Assembly: GCA_040399685.1 (NCBI GenBank)
Contig: JBBART010000004.1
Location: forward strand, 62,001-126,000
DNA from: CAIQQQ01 sp040399685
GTDB taxonomy: Bacteria > Pseudomonadota > Alphaproteobacteria > Acetobacterales > Acetobacteraceae
Length of the DNA: 64,000 bases
Direction of reading: 5' to 3'
The notes under the pieces: model-generated
What the model was told of the DNA's origin: nothing
Seen by the model: the letters and a program-made list of their open reading frames with translations, nothing else
Databases searched by the model: none
Made by a program: the position numbers and the translations under genes
In this document: piece by piece, positions 63,036 through 64,000 of the stretch
How positions within the stretch are numbered: the stretch's first letter is position 1
Layout of the letters: each line of letters starts with the position of its first letter

Positions 63036-63106
63036 GGCTTGACCATAGCACGGCCTGATCTGGGCATGGCGTTGAACGCACGAATATAATGCAAACAGCG
63101 CGTGTT

Positions 63107-63122
63107 ACGCCATGTGTGGCGT
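63107..63122. promoter_or_regulatory. 6-bp dyad in the LysR/MFS divergent gap
   Basis: ACGCCA and TGGCGT flank TGTG. The dyad lies 52 bp before the MFS start and 71 bp from the LysR start. It could be a LysR-type site, but the spacing is not the standard one. Confidence 0.3.
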
Positions 63123-63174
63123 GGGCCTAGCTTTCTGATGGTGTCATTTTGCCGGCCGCCAGAAAAGGGAACCC

Positions 63175-64000
63175 ATGTCACAGCCACTTGTTGCGGAACC
63201 AGAAAATCCAATGGCGGCAGGCGCTGGACCAACACCGTCGGTTCGGTGGGTGCTCGTCAGTCTTTCACTCTCAATGTTGCTGTCCGCGCTCGGCACAAGC
63301 ATCGCCAATGTTGGCTTGCCAACACTGGCGCGGGCGTTCGACGCCTCCTTTCAGGACGTCCAGTGGATTGTGCTGGCTTACCTCCTTGCCATCACCACCC
63401 TGATTGTCAGCGTCGGGCGGCTCGGCGACATCACCGGCCGTCGGCGGTTGCTGCTGGTTGGACTGCTGCTGTTCACGGCAGCCTCGGCCCTGTGCGGCGT
63501 GGCGCCTTCTCTCGGGATGCTGATTGCCGCACGGGCGGTGCAGGGCATTGGGGCGGCCATGATGATGGCGCTCACGATGGCGTTTGTCGGTGAGGCTGTG
63601 CCGAAGGACAAAACCGGCAGCGCCATGCGGTTGCTCGGAACGATGTCCGCAATTGGCACCGCGCTGGGGCCCACGCTTGGCGGCTTTCTGATTGCCGGGC
63701 TCGGGTGGCGGGCCATCTTTCTCGTCAATGTGCCGCTGGGCATTCTGACATTGCTGCTCTCGCGTCGTTACGTGCCTGCGGATCGTCCCAAGCCGAAGGC
63801 GAACAGGGTCCGTTTTGACGCAGTTGGCACGGTCTTGCTTGCCTCGGCGCTGGCTGCCTACGCCCTCGCCATGACCATCGGGCGTGGCAGCTTCGGTCCG
63901 CTCAACATGGCTCTGTTGGTGGCCGCCGTCCTTGGAGCAGGCCTGTTTGTGTTTGCGGAGGCGACAGTTGCATCGCCTTTGATCCGACTGGCGATGTTCC
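63175..64000 (+). CDS. MFS transporter, DHA2 type, truncated by window end
   Basis: The first 275 residues of a membrane transporter are visible; the gene runs past the window. The ATG at 63175 follows AAAGGGA. DHA2 marks are present: SALGTSIANVGLPTLARAF, GRLGDITGRRRLLLVGLLL (motif A), ARAVQGIGAAMMMALTMAFV and LGPTLGGFLIAGLGWRAIFL (motif C). It probably exports a drug-like or metabolic compound by proton antiport. It is divergent from a LysR gene. Confidence 0.9.
   Translation, partial: MSQPLVAEPENPMAAGAGPTPSVRWVLVSLSLSMLLSALGTSIANVGLPTLARAFDASFQDVQWIVLAYLLAITTLIVSVGRLGDITGRRRLLLVGLLLFTAASALCGVAPSLGMLIAARAVQGIGAAMMMALTMAFVGEAVPKDKTGSAMRLLGTMSAIGTALGPTLGGFLIAGLGWRAIFLVNVPLGILTLLLSRRYVPADRPKPKANRVRFDAVGTVLLASALAAYALAMTIGRGSFGPLNMALLVAAVLGAGLFVFAEATVASPLIRLAMF

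Noticed and set aside
63072..63090. TTGAAC plus TATAAT promoter in the LysR/MFS gap
   Set aside because: The two boxes are only seven bases apart, too close for a sigma-70 promoter; TATAAT alone is not enough.

Overview
The window looks like chromosomal DNA from a high-G+C alphaproteobacterium. Third codon positions are almost all G or C. The gene set includes maeB next to mutS-glnD, an overlapping metX-metW pair, a chorismate mutase-hisC-tyrC operon, gloB divergent from a methyltransferase gene, and a polyhydroxybutyrate reductase. Together with the style of the glycosyltransferases and surface proteins this suggests Rhodospirillales, possibly Acetobacteraceae; that placement is inference. 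I saw no rRNA, tRNA, CRISPR array, transposase or integrase. No gene-free stretch exceeds 300 bases. The longest gaps are about 250 bp at 1636-1888, 237 bp at 23938-24174, 232 bp at 33222-33453 and 199 bp at 47982-48180.

Layout. Positions 1-7700 form a surface/exopolysaccharide locus: the end of a polysaccharide-export gene, an overlapping GH16 hydrolase with an altered catalytic motif, a tiny membrane protein, a LuxR-type regulator with a ten-G run near its start, and a 1638-residue repeat protein with a nidogen-like head. Positions 7.7-13.5 kb hold an exported MetX-like hydrolase, a frameshifted GT39-like membrane protein, a TauD-type dioxygenase with a sulfonate/nitrate-type binding protein, and a Gfo/Idh/MocA oxidoreductase. 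Positions 13.5-24 kb carry a lone response regulator, a two-subunit molybdenum hydroxylase, alanine racemase, fumarylacetoacetase with an MFS transporter, and a DUF1501/DUF1800 pair. Positions 24-30 kb hold a sulfate ABC transporter operon (binding protein, CysT, CysW, short CysA), then a LigB-type dioxygenase/DoxX pair divergent from a LysR gene. Positions 30-38 kb contain argG, two MHS-family transporters around a TetR gene with a clear operator, and malic enzyme. Positions 38-48 kb hold mutS-glnD followed by two convergent glycosyltransferases. Positions 48-55 kb hold phaB with a DMT exporter, a gloB-GST-cupin-ABC permease operon, a methyltransferase and a TSUP exporter. Positions 55-64 kb hold metXW, the aromatic amino acid operon running on into an AmpG-like permease and agmatinase, and a divergent LysR/MFS pair cut by the window end.

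How genes work together. cysTWA with its binding protein imports sulfate or a related oxyanion. metX and metW support methionine synthesis. The chorismate mutase, HisC and TyrC cover the terminal tyrosine/phenylalanine branch. GlnD controls PII nitrogen signalling. PhaB makes 3-hydroxybutyryl-CoA. The first 7.7 kb and the 43.4-48 kb block both serve the cell envelope or secreted glycans.

Main items for a second look: (i) the regulator-adhesin locus with a poly-G tract and 582-bp near-identical internal repeats; (ii) two copies of an approximately 125-bp three-hairpin intergenic element, in opposite orientation, both between convergent genes and with an unrelated central stem; (iii) a chorismate mutase that appears to be a degenerate chorismate mutase/prephenate dehydratase; (iv) a multi-domain glycosyltransferase with an N-terminal repeat array of unknown role.
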